DNA of 64,000 nt from Gambelia wislizenii. Lineage: Eukaryota > Chordata > Lepidosauria > Squamata > Crotaphytidae. Position 1 is the stretch's first letter. Every line of letters starts with the position of its first letter. The notes beneath the pieces were generated by a model. It saw only the letters and a list, made by a program, of their open reading frames with translations, searched no databases and had not been told where the DNA came from. The stretch lies in NCBI GenBank assembly GCA_030847615.1, contig JAUMIR010000005.1:62027001-62091000 (forward strand), written 5' to 3'. Below are positions 45,566 to 57,316 of the stretch, one piece after another. The translations under genes and the position numbers were made by a program.

Positions 45566-46358
45566 GGTTCTGATGTTCCAGCATGCAAGTGTCAGTTTAT
45601 TTACACCTTTGGAGGCCGGTGTGTGCCTTTGTTTCTTTGCCTTGGTTTGACCTCATCAGAAGATTCCCGTTGGCCGCGGCTAGCCAACCAGGTAGTTGGG
45701 GATGAGCTTTCGTTAGGCCACCTTTTCTAGGCCCCTCTCCATATGGAGCAAGCAGTGCTCTCCTTAAAAAAGGCTGCTTGGTCGTTCAGGATGCTGCCGA
45801 ACAAGACTGTCATCTCCCGGGTCATGCTTGAGCGACCAATGTCCTGAACCGCCTGCATGCAGGTTTGGGGCTGTGGCTTCCAGTGCATCTTTACACCTGC
45901 CGGTTTCATCCCTCGCCAGTTGCTACAGGGCTTTTTTGGAAATGGATTTGTCCTTCGAGCCTGTGCAATGGATTTTTCTGGTGGAGCGCAGCGTGCACAG
46001 AACTGGCCTCACCCTTTAAACCAGAGATTCATCTGCCGTGGCCTTGCAAGCATGGACGTGGCAGTGAGGTCCTCGGGCCGTAGGTTTGATTAGAGTTTCC
46101 TTCTCTTAGATGGTTGACCTTACAGGGTTGGACAAGCACCATCTGCCCGGGTTTGGGATTAGAGTTTTCCTTCTCCTAGGACGGCTGCCACAAGGCTAGA
46201 GAGCCCATCCTGCCCTTTGATGCTCTTTGTCAGACCCTTCGGTTTTGACCTGTCTGGCATGGGAGACCCTACCAGTGGCTATTATGCCACCACCAGCATC
46301 GCTCAAAACATCATTAGGGTACGCAAGCCTCTCTCCCACGACAAGGGGGCATCAATGG
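45566..46358 (-). promoter_or_regulatory. 5' leader of the RTE-type element
   Basis: About 790 bp between the 5' target-site duplication and the first ATG of the polyprotein. It is richer in CpG than the surroundings and should hold an internal promoter, since RTE elements carry their own. The 3'-most part (about 45566-45680) is open in frame with the polyprotein and encodes the CWNIRT motif of the endonuclease; two in-frame TGA codons end that open stretch. A 60-codon minus-strand ORF (45909-45727) could be a short ORF1 remnant, but I recognise no domain in it. Confidence 0.6.
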
Positions 46359-47735
46359 AGAATCTACTCTAGATCTAACTAAAATCTGTCAACAAACATG
46401 GAAACAAAACAATGACCCACAGATTGGAAACGCTCAATATAGATTCCAATCCCCAAGAAAGGGGACACCAGGGGTTGTAGTAACCACAGGACCATTGTAT
46501 TAATTTTCCATGCAAGCAAAGTGATGCTCAAAATTCTACAACAGAGACTTTTACCATATACAGAGTGAGAAATGCCAGATGTCCAAGCTGAGTTCAGGAG
46601 AGGCACTAGGGATCAGGTTGCAAGCTTACATTGGATAATGGAGCACCTAAAGAATTTCAAAAGAAAATTGCCCTGTGCTTTATAGATTATAGCAAAGCCT
46701 TTGATTGTATAGATCATGAAACACCATGGATCACTCTTAAAGAAATTGGTGTGCCACAACATTTTATTGTCCTGATGCATAACCTGTACTCAGAACAAGA
46801 GGCTTCTGTTAGGACAGAATATGGAGAAATGGAATGGTTTCCAATTGGCAAGAACATCAGGCAAGGCTTCATTCTATCACCCTATCTGTTTAACTTTTAT
46901 GTTGAAAAATATATGTAAAGCAAAGAGGTGTGAAAACTGAAGGAAGGAACATCAACATTTTAAGATATGCAGATGATATCATACTACTTGCAAAAATTAG
47001 CAAAGACTTAGAATGATTATTGAAGAAAGTCAAGGCAGAAAGTGCAAAGGAAAGTTTACAGATGAACATTAAGGAAACAAAAATAACGACCACAGATGAT
47101 TTACATAATTTTAAAGTAGCCAATGAAGATATTGAAACATTTCAAGATTTTCCATACCTTGGGTCAGTCATTAATCAGAATGGAGACTGCAGTCAAGAAA
47201 TCAGAAGAAGGTTAGAACTTGGAAGGACAGCTATGAAGGGACTAGACAAGATCCAGAAGTGGCAAGATCTATCATTCAACAGTAAAGTTAGGATTGTCAA
47301 TGCCATCTTATTTCCCGTTTCTGTGTATTGTTGTGAAAGCTGGACAGTGATGAAAGCTGATAAGAACATAAATTGACTATGGTGCTGGAGAAGAGTTCTA
47401 TGGATACCCTGATCTGCTAAAAAGACAAACAGGCCCAAGAGCGAATCAAACCTGAACTCTCCCTAGAAGCTAAGATGACTAAACTGAGACTGTCATACTT
47501 TGGCCATATCATGAGAAGACATGATTCACTAGAAAAGACTATAATGCTTGGTAAGGTAGAAGGCAGTAGGAAAAGAGGAAGGCTGCATTACAGTTAGACA
47601 GACTCAATCAAGAAAGCCAAGGTCCTGAGTCTGCAAGACCTGATCAGGGTTGCTGATGATAGGGTGACTTGGAGGTCTCTTATTCATGTGGTCACCATAA
47701 GTCAAATTGACTTGTGGCAGTTGACAACAACAATC
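46359..47735 (+). mobile_element. Bov-B (RTE) LINE, 3' part, decayed
   Basis: Continuation of the element at 40834 after the nested insertion. It encodes reverse transcriptase motifs: FIDYSKAFDCIDH (about 46677-46716), a GFILSPYLFN-like motif B (about 46865-46895) and RYADDIILL (about 46963-46990). The 3' end matches the tail shared with Sauria SINEs: a GTCACCATAAGTCA-type segment followed by CAACAACAA, ending near 47735. Several stops and frame changes (for example after 46918) show it is a pseudo-element. With the insert removed the copy is about 2.9 kb. Confidence 0.85.
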
Positions 47736-48181
47736 TATACAAAATCAAAATTCTGCTTGTTGCTTGCTTCTATCTTCCTTCTTTTCAAATGTCACACTCC
47801 ACCTGCAAACCCAATTTTATCTGCAATCCTATCTGTAAGCCAGTGGAACCTATTGGGGATTTGAGCAAACTAAAAATCTCACAGGGAATCAGGATCTATA
47901 TCTTTGGCAATGTGACATCCCTGAATCATTGTTCATTGCACAGGCCATGGTGGACAGAAGAAAGCTCTCCTGGCAAAGCATTAAGAGCCAAGAGAGTAAA
48001 TTGATTTAATCACAGGAGCATGAGATGAAGCTGAATCACTTGTGAGAGCCCCAGGACAGAGGAAGAATACACCTGGTGAATCACAATGTGGATTTCAAGG
48101 AACATGAACTGTCAGGTTCTATATTTATAGACTGTCTAGTATATAAAGTCTATTAAAGGAACAGAGCTTATTCTATGGTTC

Positions 48182-48220
<39 letters not shown>

Positions 48221-48542
48221 TAATTTCTGTTGAAAACTACAATAGCAATTGAGGTCTATAAAGCTACTCCAATGGATCTTATAGTGAACATGACTTGGAG
48301 TGTTTGGATACATTCATAATAACTTGTAGAACTCAAAGCTTTATTTTAAGAAGGAAGGAGGGGGGAGGGAGCAGTGTTCCATATATTGCTTTGGTGGTAA
48401 TCACGTCAGCTTTCTCCCCCATAATCCTATCTTTTCTCATGGAATCCATTATTCAAATAGCTTAGTGTTAATTGATTTGAATGTTGGTTAATGGTATAAT
48501 GTAAATTCTCTCCAGTTGTGTGGTTGCATAAATCAGTTATAT
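47736..48542. other. No gene seen
   Basis: AT-rich unique DNA with the TA microsatellite at 48187. Confidence 0.5.
48187..48216 (+). repeat. TA microsatellite
   Basis: About 15 TA units. Confidence 0.9.
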
Positions 48543-48684
48543 GCCTTCCTTGGAGGTCTTTAAACAGAGACTGGATGGCCATCTGTCAGGGATGCTTTGA
48601 TCATGATTTCCTGCATGGCAGGGGGTTGGACTGGATGGCCCTTGCGGTCTCTTCCAACTCTACATTTCTATGATTCTATGATCA
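48543..48684 (+). mobile_element. CR1 3' fragment
   Basis: TGGATGGCCATCTGTCAGGG through GGGGGTTGGACTGGATGGCC to TTTCTATGATTCTATGAT: a short 5'-truncated CR1. Confidence 0.9.
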
Positions 48685-48719
48685 GTAAAATAGGATGATA
48701 GAGTTAGAGGGAGGTGTCT

Positions 48720-48951
48720 ATTGTTGTGTGCCTTCAAGTTATTTCTGACTTGTGGCAACCCTAAGGTGAACCTATCATAGGGTTTTCTTGGCAAGGTTTG
48801 TTCAGAGGGGGTTGGATTTCCCTTCCTCTGAGGCTGAAAGAGTGTGAGTTGCCTAAGGTCACCCAGTGGGTTTCCATGGCTGAGTGGGGATTTGAACCCT
48901 TGTCTCTAGGGTTGTAGTTCAACACTCAGACTACTACACCATACTGCCTCC
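48720..48951 (-). mobile_element. Sauria-type SINE
   Basis: Inverted tail TTGTGTGCCTTCAAGTTATT and GACTTGTGGCAACCCTAAGG on the left; inverted B box GGGGATTTGAACCC and head on the right, ending near 48951. It lies just downstream of a CR1 3' end. Confidence 0.9.
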
Positions 48952-51335
48952 TACAGTGGGAGATATACTTTATGCATATTTGTATGTGTTTCCAGGTTGT
49001 CCAGATTATACCTTGAGTACATTGAATCATACTGTGATACACTGAACCACACTGCGATTCAAAGTCTTCTTATGCACCAGAGCTGCAAAAGCTATTGAAT
49101 TATGCACAAGCTTGGAATCCAACTTATAATAAATAAAGCTCTTCAGTTAAAATAAAATTTGTAAAGTTCTGAGTCCATTTTTGGAATATTGCAGGGGGGT
49201 TATATTCTCCTAGCAAATGATAATCCCATTCTGTTGAATAACAACATCACAGGGAGGGAGACAAAGTAATATTGTATTAAGCAAATTGACATCACAGTTT
49301 ATGTTGTCCTTTCCTTGACAGGAAAACAAAAGAAGAATAAAACTGACGTGGCTGTTCTGGTAATGTCAAAAGTTGGCATTCTTTAGTGCTCTTTATCATG
49401 AAAGCAATCCTTGTCAGAATAATGATAAAGGCATGGTGGGAAAGATGCTTTTTAATCTGCCTGACATTTAAATCAATGAACCACACAGCAGACACACACA
49501 CCAAATCATATAGGTATTATCAAATGTGCTGAACCAACTAGGCCAGTCTATAATTTATATTCACTCTTGACGGTAAAGTACAACCTTCTACATGCACTCG
49601 CTCATAGCTGAAACTTCTCTCCCAGCTGCTAGAACACTGACCCTGCTAAAAGGGCAGAGCTGAAGATGTTGTACAAATAAAACTATGAAATTGGTAGTCT
49701 TTCTCAGGAGTGTGAGCTGACATAATGGGCCAATTTCCTTTCCCTTGGGGGCAAGCACTCTGTTTGCTGGCAGGACAAGTGACCTGCAGGAGAGGGATCC
49801 AAGGCTAGATGTTCAGCTTTGCTATAAATGCCAGCTGAGGTCATTACTTCTTACTACAAATTATCTGGTTAATGACTGCCTTTTTTTTTAAAGACAAAGC
49901 ACTAAATGAAGTGAGGTTCAGCATGCTACGAAAAGCACAATCTGGCCTAAATCCAATTGTTTTAGTCCAAACTAGAGTACACCCATCAAAGCAATTGCTG
50001 AATGGTAAATCAGCACTTCTGTAAATCCTGTTCCTTCAATGGGTCTACTCTAATTGGGGTTAGCAATGGGATTTAGGCCTCTGTTGTTATTTGGTTCTAT
50101 TGCAAAGCATGGCTTAGGTTTATTAGATTTAGAACTGTTTACGGGGGACACACATTTAAAAGAATTACTCAGCAAAGTCATTTGTAAAAATGTACCATGG
50201 TCCCATAATCTCCAACAATTCACAGATGAAAATCAGGGCACATGTGGCTGAACAAAATCAAAGTGTGGTCAGGATGTCAAAAGTTATTGATGAGGAAGAA
50301 CACACAAGCTAGGAGAGGTTGCAACAGTTTGATTTTGATTTTGCCTGAATGTACATGGAAGGGCCAGATTCTGCCATGCTCTCTCCTCTCTCCCTGCTGA
50401 GTTCATTGAGTGCAACAATGGAAGTAAGCCAAGGACAAAGGGGAAAAGTGAGAGGAGGAAAGAGAAAGCCACTGAAAAAGTGAGGCAACAGAGGATTAAT
50501 CAGGACTGTCCCTGCTAAATCTGGACAATTGGAGGGTATGTGGTTTTTCTTCCTTCAGTTCCCCACAGATGTTGGAAAAAGCAGAAATGCAGCCATACAT
50601 TTAACATATATATAGTTTGGCCCTAATTACATTTTGTCAAAGAATTCTCCTCCTATGATTTAGACTCCTGCACATGGCAGTCAGGCAGGGCTTGGGAACA
50701 TTACTTTTTCAAACCATGGTCCTGAGAATCAGGGATTCTGAGAGTTGCAGTCCAAAATGTAACTTTTGCAGACGCTGGATTCAAGAGTCTTTAGGCAGGG
50801 AGATAATATCAGCTCTATGCAGGCCTCCCTGGCAGTATGCAAAATACCTAATGGTTTATGTACACTTCAAATTAGTTGTGGCTTCTTGTAAATTTCACTT
50901 AATAAAAGTGGAGATAATGCATAATCTTTTACAAAAGTAGACGAAGGTTATTTAACACCCCCCCCCATGAATAATTGGAAGGAAGACTCTCACAAAGATC
51001 TGTGGAACACTTGTGAAGTAGACATTTAGAAGTCTTTTCCAGTTGTCTAGATTCTAGAATTATATATTTGAGGACCAAATACAATATGAAACAAATGATG
51101 TTGGTTGCTTTGAATCTGCTCTGATACACAGATGACATCATCAAAACTGTATCAAATCTGCAACTGTGTGACTCAGACACTTACCCAGGGACCTCCAGAT
51201 CCTACCATTAGGATTTTCTCCCACTCTCTTATGGTGCTTTGTCCTTCCCTCCAGCCTCCCTCCTTCCTCCCTATGCACAAGGAACTTTAGGACTTGTGGT
51301 TCTTTATACGATATACCATGGCAAATAGAAGAAAC
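48952..51335. other. No gene seen
   Basis: Unique DNA apart from the MITE at 49944. The 50674-50770 part may be a worn DNA-repeat fragment. Confidence 0.45.
49944..50079. mobile_element. Short MITE with GGCCTAAATCC ends
   Basis: A 136-bp unit bounded by GGCCTAAATCCAATTG and its imperfect complement CAATGGGATTTAGGCC. Interior AATGGGTCTACTCTAATTGG recurs in part at 63040-63140. No clear target duplication. Confidence 0.5.
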
Positions 51336-51348
51336 CAAATCTTTGTGT

Positions 51349-51913
51349 AGATTTTCCTTGGGTTTTTTCCAGGCTGTGAGGCCATGTTCTGGAAGAGTTT
51401 ACTTAAATGTTATTTAAAAACACAGAAATTCTGGATCAGGCCAACAACTATCATGTCAGAATGCACAGAGAAGCTATTGAAATCCACAAACACCTGGACA
51501 TCTTCAACAACTTCAACTTCAAAAGAAGAAACCCTAAAAGTAAACAAAATCTGGCTCCCAGTTTTGAAATACAATAGAATCAAAACTCAACACTTACAAA
51601 AGAATTCTACCCAGGGACAGGGGGATTTCCAGCAGAAATTGGGCCATCAACCAACAGCCAAACAGACACCAATCCTCCTTGCACTTCTACACCCAGAAAC
51701 TAACCATTCAAATACACAAATGTACATATACTCCCCAAAAGGGGTTCACGGGATATAAACTCCACACACACTCCTACCCAACCATTCTCTGAAGATGCCA
51801 GCCACAGATGCAGGTGAAACATCAGAAAGAAACTCTTCCAGAACATGGCCTCACAGCCTGGAAAAAAAACAAGGAAAATCTATGGATGCCAGCCATGAAA
51901 GCCTTCGACTTCA
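51349..51913 (+). mobile_element. Penelope-like retroelement fragment with inverted termini
   Basis: A 565-bp insertion bounded by a perfect 13-bp duplication CAAATCTTTGTGT at 51336-51348 and 51914-51926. The middle encodes, with frameshifts, a stretch like REAIEIHKHLD followed by EETLKVNKIWLPVL (about 51470-51570). This resembles the end of the endonuclease-containing ORF of Penelope-like elements. The left terminus (51349-51401) is the reverse complement of 51830-51881 near the right end, so an inverted partial copy of the terminal repeat caps the 5' side, as is common for Penelope elements. It is non-functional. Confidence 0.7.
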
Positions 51914-52274
51914 CAAATCTTTGTGTCTCTTACACAGGCCAGAATACACTGGCTCTCTGCTGGTGTATTCTAGCCATGCATCTGGTCTCTTACTCCCCTG
52001 TTACCTGAATGAAATGGGATGGAGTTCAGATGATACAGGCCTTTTAAGTAGCTGGTCTGCTAGTATGGAAGTGTGAAAGCAATACATCTACTTACCAAAA
52101 GTCAGCTCCATTGCAGTCAGTCCATTTATTTTGTTATATGTGTAGTTGTGAGGACGTGTGCTTTAAAATATGTAGTATGCCAAGAAGCTAATATTTCTGT
52201 TCATACCTCTGCCAGCAGGATGGAAATTTGCAAATACAGTTGAGGTGGGAATCAACCCTACATAGGTTGAACCT

Positions 52275-53077
52275 TGTCATGATGGCCTGCCCAGCCATCA
52301 TGGAGACTTCATCTACGAACTCTATAGTTCACAGCAGTGGAAAATTCCATTCCCTGGATTCCATACCACCAGGTATGGGTAAGGTGGGTGGGAACCTCAT
52401 TTCCTAAAATATGACATGACATCACCTGACTGGAGAGCCAATCAGGCTTGGCAATGCAGAACCAATCAGAAATCTGACCAGGGGACTTTTAAGTTCTGAC
52501 CCCCCTTTGTTTTCGGGACACATGGCTGGGAGGGATATAGGCCACATGCTATGAGCACATGGGGAGAGCACATGACTTAACTAGCAAGATGCTAAACTGT
52601 GATAACAGAGCTTGGGGGAAGCCAATCTCTCTCGTGGGCCTGATAACATCAAAAAGGCCTTAAATGATACCTGAAGCCTCAGGAGGAGACTTCCATTTAA
52701 AGTACTCTGAATTCAATTTCCAGAGACTAAAGGAGCTGCCTAGGATGAGCCTGGGCCAGCCATCCCCATTGGGACATGACTGATGATGATGGACATCATA
52801 AATTGTAAGTTACTATTATTCTTAGCTTAGGGACTGTCTAGCTAGTTGTGTTAGCTTTTATGATTTCGTTTTAGTACTCTGACTGAATGTATCTTTTTTC
52901 TTGTAAACCCAAGCTAAAATCCTGGGGGCATGTTGTCCTCCAAGTAGCCTTAAGCCTTTGGAACTAAAAATAAACCTTTTTTTGTTTCCTAATCTCCACA
53001 GTCACGTGCCTTTTTCTTGGTTAGCTATCTGAACTTCTCTGGGATAGAGAAAAGGTCCTTGTTGATATTTTAACACA
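52275..53077 (+). mobile_element. Candidate solo LTR (803 bp)
   Basis: Begins TGTCATGATGG and ends TTTTAACACA, giving the TG...CA termini of a long terminal repeat, with a 4-bp ACCT duplication at 52271-52274 and 53078-53081. Inside are two CCAATCAG boxes (about 52438 and 52463), a TTTTAAG TATA-like site near 52488 and an AATAAA signal near 52970, in the order expected for U3-R-U5. No internal coding region or second LTR is seen, so it would be a recombined solo LTR. The family (endogenous retrovirus or Gypsy type) cannot be told from the LTR alone. Confidence 0.6.
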
Positions 53078-53161
53078 ACCTTTCTGGCTTCTCACTGCAC
53101 TAGACAAAAAGGAAAGGGTTAACTCAGTGAGTGGTGGCGGCCTTACCTTAGAAAGGGATTT

Positions 53162-53575
53162 CTAGACTAGAGGAACTCTTGACAGTGTGTTTTCAGATTG
53201 TACAAATAAGCTGGAAGCCTTCCCTTCCTGCTGGAAGAGATGGGCCAGCTTATCACAAACCCATTGGCCATCTATAGGCCTACTTTGGGACCCACTAGAC
53301 CCTGCTACACTACCCTGTGTTGTGGATGATATGGAAGTGGCCCAAGGCCATGTGTAGCTATCCAATGTGTATGTGTGTGTATCAGAAGTCTCACCTGCCA
53401 TTGCCAGGGCAGACGTGGATGAAGAAGGATCCTCCAGCTGCTCCTGCAAGGGTGTCTTCTCCACATCTGGCATCTTTGCTGTTGAAGTTCCCCTTGCTGC
53501 CTCCAAACATCTCTGCTCCTCCAAGCCATCTAAACAGGCCAGAACCTCAATAGCCATCCTACGTTGCTTAGACAA
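53162..53575 (-). other. Unrecognised 137-codon open frame
   Basis: A minus-strand frame with a low-complexity Ser/Thr/Ala/Glu-rich sequence and no domain I recognise. It starts about 85 bp beyond the candidate solo LTR, on the opposite strand. It could be chance, or part of an old mobile element. No splice or promoter evidence supports a gene. Confidence 0.15.
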
Positions 53576-53581
53576 CTTATG

Positions 53582-55253
53582 TGCTTTCTGTGGAGGAATC
53601 TATGCATTATGTGTATTGATATTTTTATTGAATCCACTTCCCTAAGCCCAATAAAGAAGGCACCAAACTGGACACCAGTTTTTCTTTGTTGATTTGTTTT
53701 TTTCACCTCATTTGGTGGCCCTGAATCACTGAACCTTAACCCAGGGAATGAAACTACTTTTCTGTCCATTGTATCATCCTCCAAACCAAACTAGTCAGCG
53801 AGGCAATGAGGTTAAACATCTTGCTTAAGGGTCATTCTTTGAAGCTGGGCCTTCTGTGGAACCCATAGAGACTCCAAAGGGAAAGGCATGCTTTTCATCT
53901 CTGACATATGTGTTCCAATATTTTTAATATGTATGCAAGTAGTTCTTAAGAATGCAAAATGATAAAATAGAAGACTTGTGGCACTTCTGCAAATATGTTG
54001 GAGTTAGGAAGACATGACTCATCCAGAAATAACTCATGAATGGGAAGGACCACACTCACAGGAAGAGAACATGCTTTGCCTGCAAAAGGTATAATTCATG
54101 GCATCTCCAGGTAGAGCTGAGAACAATACTGTCAGTTAGTGTAGACAGTACTGAGCTAAACGAAGCCATGATTTAATTCAATACAAGACTACTTCCTATG
54201 TCCTTATGCAACACTCACCTAGTGGCTTTGGAGCTAGCTATACCTATTTCCCTGTGCAGTGCACCACAATAGATTTATGATTAGGGTACCAGTCATAGCC
54301 CTCCTCCCATGTACTATTTTGATGTAAAATCATAAAATTCTAACCACCATACATGAATACTTGATATATGATTATCCTTCTTTAAAAGAATACAAAACTG
54401 CCTTATTTCCTCTTTCAATACTCATATTCAGTACATATTGTATGTACTCATGAGTTTAGTTTTGGGTTTGCTTGTTTTTTTGAAACCTGGCCAATCTAAA
54501 AAGCTACAAAGGCATAGCGCCAAGAGAAGTGTCTGTCTCCTTCCTTTGCCAAGGATATTACTCCCCTATTTACTGTGCTTTTATAAATAATATCTTTACT
54601 TCTTAGTATCTAGACTGCTTTAATTCTGTTTCCACCCCATACGACTTCTTAGAGTAGTCCATTTTCTTTTCAACAGGAGTGTCATCAATAATTGCAGATG
54701 GGCAAAATTGCAACACTTTAAACAATGTGGGTGATGCTTAATATGCCAGAGCTGGGAAAGGCATAGATTTCCCAGCATGAGTAGTTAAGAATTAAAATGA
54801 ATCTTTGTTTTCAAAAATCACTGACAATATGGTCTCATCATTTTCAACTACTGCTGCACTCTACAGTGTTACAGGCAGCCCACCCAAATGGTCAGTTTAA
54901 AACAGATTTATATAGCATAAACAAACATATTTTAAAAAGAGACTCAGGAGATAGGTCAACAAAACAGATATAAACCATTCCCTGAATATGAAGGATTGCA
55001 GCAGCTGATATGGCTGTGACATTAAACTGCCTGGCTAAAAGACTCCTCTCCCTCATTTTGCCCATGCCTTTCAAAGGAAATTGTTTCCTTTCATGTAGTG
55101 CTCTGGGTCAATGGGCTGGTTTTTCATATAGTTTTTAAAGAGCAATCATGGTGGCAATGAATTGACATCAAAATCTTGAAATGCTAATGAATCAAAACTT
55201 GATTCAAAACTGTGAATTCTTTATCCAAAACTATTTAATGTCATTCATTTGAG
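53582..55253. other. No gene seen
   Basis: AT-rich unique DNA with only short frames. Confidence 0.5.
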
Positions 55254-55586
55254 CATGAATGGGAATGGGCAACTTTGTGCCAAAGGTCAGATTTCTGCCC
55301 CAGGGGTGTCACAGCCAGCCCTAAATGCCTAGCAATGAAAAGGCAAAACAAAACTGGAAGTGAGCAGAAGTTCACTTCTGGCTTTGAAAAAGAGTATCCT
55401 TTGATTTTGAACAGTGCAGAAGGGACCTGTAGACTATGGGAAGATGAATTGTGACTGCTGGAAGTTTCCAGGAGAGGCAATTCACAATTTGGGGGGGGCC
55501 AGGAAAAGGGTGACCCAATGAAGTCTAAGTGGGTGTTGGGGTGAGCAAAACCTGCCTTGAGACCACATGCATTTTGCCCACCCTTG
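55254..55586. mobile_element. hAT-like MITE (about 333 bp)
   Basis: Left end CATGAATGGGAATGGGCAAC and complement of right end CAAGGGTGGGCAAAATGCAT form imperfect inverted termini of hAT type. No clear target duplication remains. It includes a G-run at 55491 and no coding sequence. Confidence 0.5.
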
Positions 55587-55819
55587 ATATTGTGAGACAG
55601 TCCCAATGCTCTTACTTGTATTTCTCAGACTGCTTATATGGTATATATGACCGTGAGGGAGAACAAAGGGTGATCTTCAGCTTATAGAAGGAGTCTTCCA
55701 CTAACAGATGGCCTGATTTACAACTTGCACTGGAGCACTGTTGTGTGAGAAGAGGATTTTATCCAAAGATGAAGCCCTGCTAGTGGAGATACAAGTAGAA
55801 GGAGGAGGAGAACTGTTGT

Positions 55820-56062
55820 TGTTGTTGCTGCTGCTGCTGCTGCCGCCACTGTTGTTGTTGCTAGGTGCCTTCAAGTTATTTCCAACTTATGGTGAGCCTA
55901 AGGTGAACACATCATGGGGTTTTCTTGGCAAGATTTGTTCAAAGAGGGTTTGCCTTTTGCATTCCTCTGGGGCTGAGAGAATGTGATTTGCCCAAGGTCA
56001 CCCACTTGAGTGGGGATTCAAGTGTAGTCTGTTGCTCAAACCACTGCACCACACTGGCCCCA
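55820..56062 (-). mobile_element. Sauria-type SINE with TTG/CTG tail
   Basis: Left side is a TTGTTG/CTGCTG simple repeat (55814-55862), then GGTGCCTTCAAGTTATTTCC, the inverted Bov-B-like tail. The right side has CCACTGCACCACACTGGCCC, the inverted tRNA-like head; the B-box region around 56010 is decayed. Confidence 0.87.
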
Positions 56063-56921
56063 GAGAACTGCTGCAACAGTTACCAATTATAAGACTGAAT
56101 GACACTGATGTATCTGCAGAACAGCATCAGTGGTTGATTTCTTCTGTTTGGTATGTTGGCTGCAAAGACACATGTATATAATACAAAATTCAGATGAATC
56201 TAGATCTGCCTCCTAAAATCCATCTCAGCTAACCAACAGAAATAACATATTTGTTCTTCTGGGAGGGGGGGAATACGGTCTAATGACATGGTCAGGAAAA
56301 CTTTTATAAAACAAAACTTAGCATCTGTTGAGATCCTACATTTGCCAAAATAGTTTGCCAATCAATCCTCCAGTAATTCAGTCAAACATATGGGGAAAAA
56401 ATGCACACTATTTTATTTTATTTTTTTAAAAAAATCTCTATGCTCTCAAAGTAATCAATAGTGCCATCATTTAGTGGTTTAATATTATTTGTTATGTATG
56501 ATTGTCAATCTGAAATGTGTACCTTATGTAATGCATTGTTAATCAACATACAAAACTAATAAACAGAGGCTGGCATCCTGCTCAGTAGTTAAAATATCAT
56601 AAACTGGACTTACAATCTTGTAAATGCTGGGAATTCATGTTTACAGTTGTTAGCAATCAAATGTGACCCACAAAACCCACATTTTCAGCCTGGAAGCATC
56701 CCCATCAATAGGTTTCCCAGGCACTGCAGATCAGGGTACTGGGAAATGACATTTATAGCACCTTCCTGGTCTAGGATAGCCATAATTCTCTTCCATAAAA
56801 CTGGGACAAAAGTATATAGGACTGTATTGGATAGATTATTGATCAACACCCCCCCCCAAAAAAACAAACCACATTCTGACATTTAACATTGTTTTATCGC
56901 ATAGATATTGAAGTACTGTAG

Positions 56922-57010
56922 CAGTTGTTGTTGTTGTTGTTGTCGTCATCATCATCATCATCATTGTTGATTTATTTAGCACCATCAATTTACATGGCAC
57001 ATGTTCTCTG
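56922..57010 (-). mobile_element. L2-like 3' end fragment with simple repeat
   Basis: A TTG/TCA microsatellite (56924-56965) leads into TTGATTTATTTAGCACCATC and AATTTACATGGCAC, resembling the inverted L2-type terminus at 12900. Confidence 0.5.
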
Positions 57011-57119
57011 ATTGCAAGGCTGCTTAGAAGTGAAGTTCCACACTCAGCATTGTCACAGTCACCACACAAAGCCTCCTGGGCATTTTCTAAGCCCCCCAGC
57101 ATGATTCTGTGGTGTGCTT

Positions 57120-57316
57120 CCACTGGAAGTTGACAATAGAGTCACATTGGAGGACCTACTGATGCTTAGAGAGGAATCTCTAGGTCCTTGAGCATGATTC
57201 TATGGTATGCTTGGGCTGGAAGCCATTCATTTCAATAGGGTTTGCTATTAGCCATGGTTTCCTGAATCCATGGTAAATCTGGGAACGTATCCTCTGTGGA
57301 TATGGGGATTGTAGTG
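57120..57316 (-). mobile_element. Tigger-like MITE, minus orientation
   Basis: The right end TCTGTGGATATGGGGATTGT followed by AGTG and a TA at 57317-57318 is the inverted terminus of the family at 59737. The complement contains the GCTAATAGCAAACCC core. The left limit is unclear. Upstream sequence has two copies of an AGCATGATTCTRTGGTRTGC motif 94 bp apart (57097 and 57191). Confidence 0.65.

Larger units (their letters stand above)
42378..46358 (-). mobile_element. RTE-type non-LTR retrotransposon, near full length
   Basis: A 3,981-bp insertion on the minus strand, bounded by a perfect 12-bp target-site duplication (AGAATCTACTCT at 42366-42377 and 46359-46370). It splits a Bov-B LINE that reads on the plus strand either side. 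Read from its own 5' end it has about 790 bp of leader (46358-45566), one 1,052-codon ORF (45565-42407) and a 29-nt 3' UTR with no poly(A) tail. The single endonuclease plus reverse transcriptase ORF and the very short non-poly(A) 3' end fit the RTE clade, probably the RTE-X group; that subgroup name is inference. The lack of stops or frameshifts suggests a recent insertion. A 110-bp piece of the same family lies at 57985-58094. Confidence 0.93.

Noticed and set aside
53162..53575. 137-codon minus-strand frame as a retroviral gag
   Set aside because: No nucleocapsid or matrix motif; it lies antisense to the candidate LTR.
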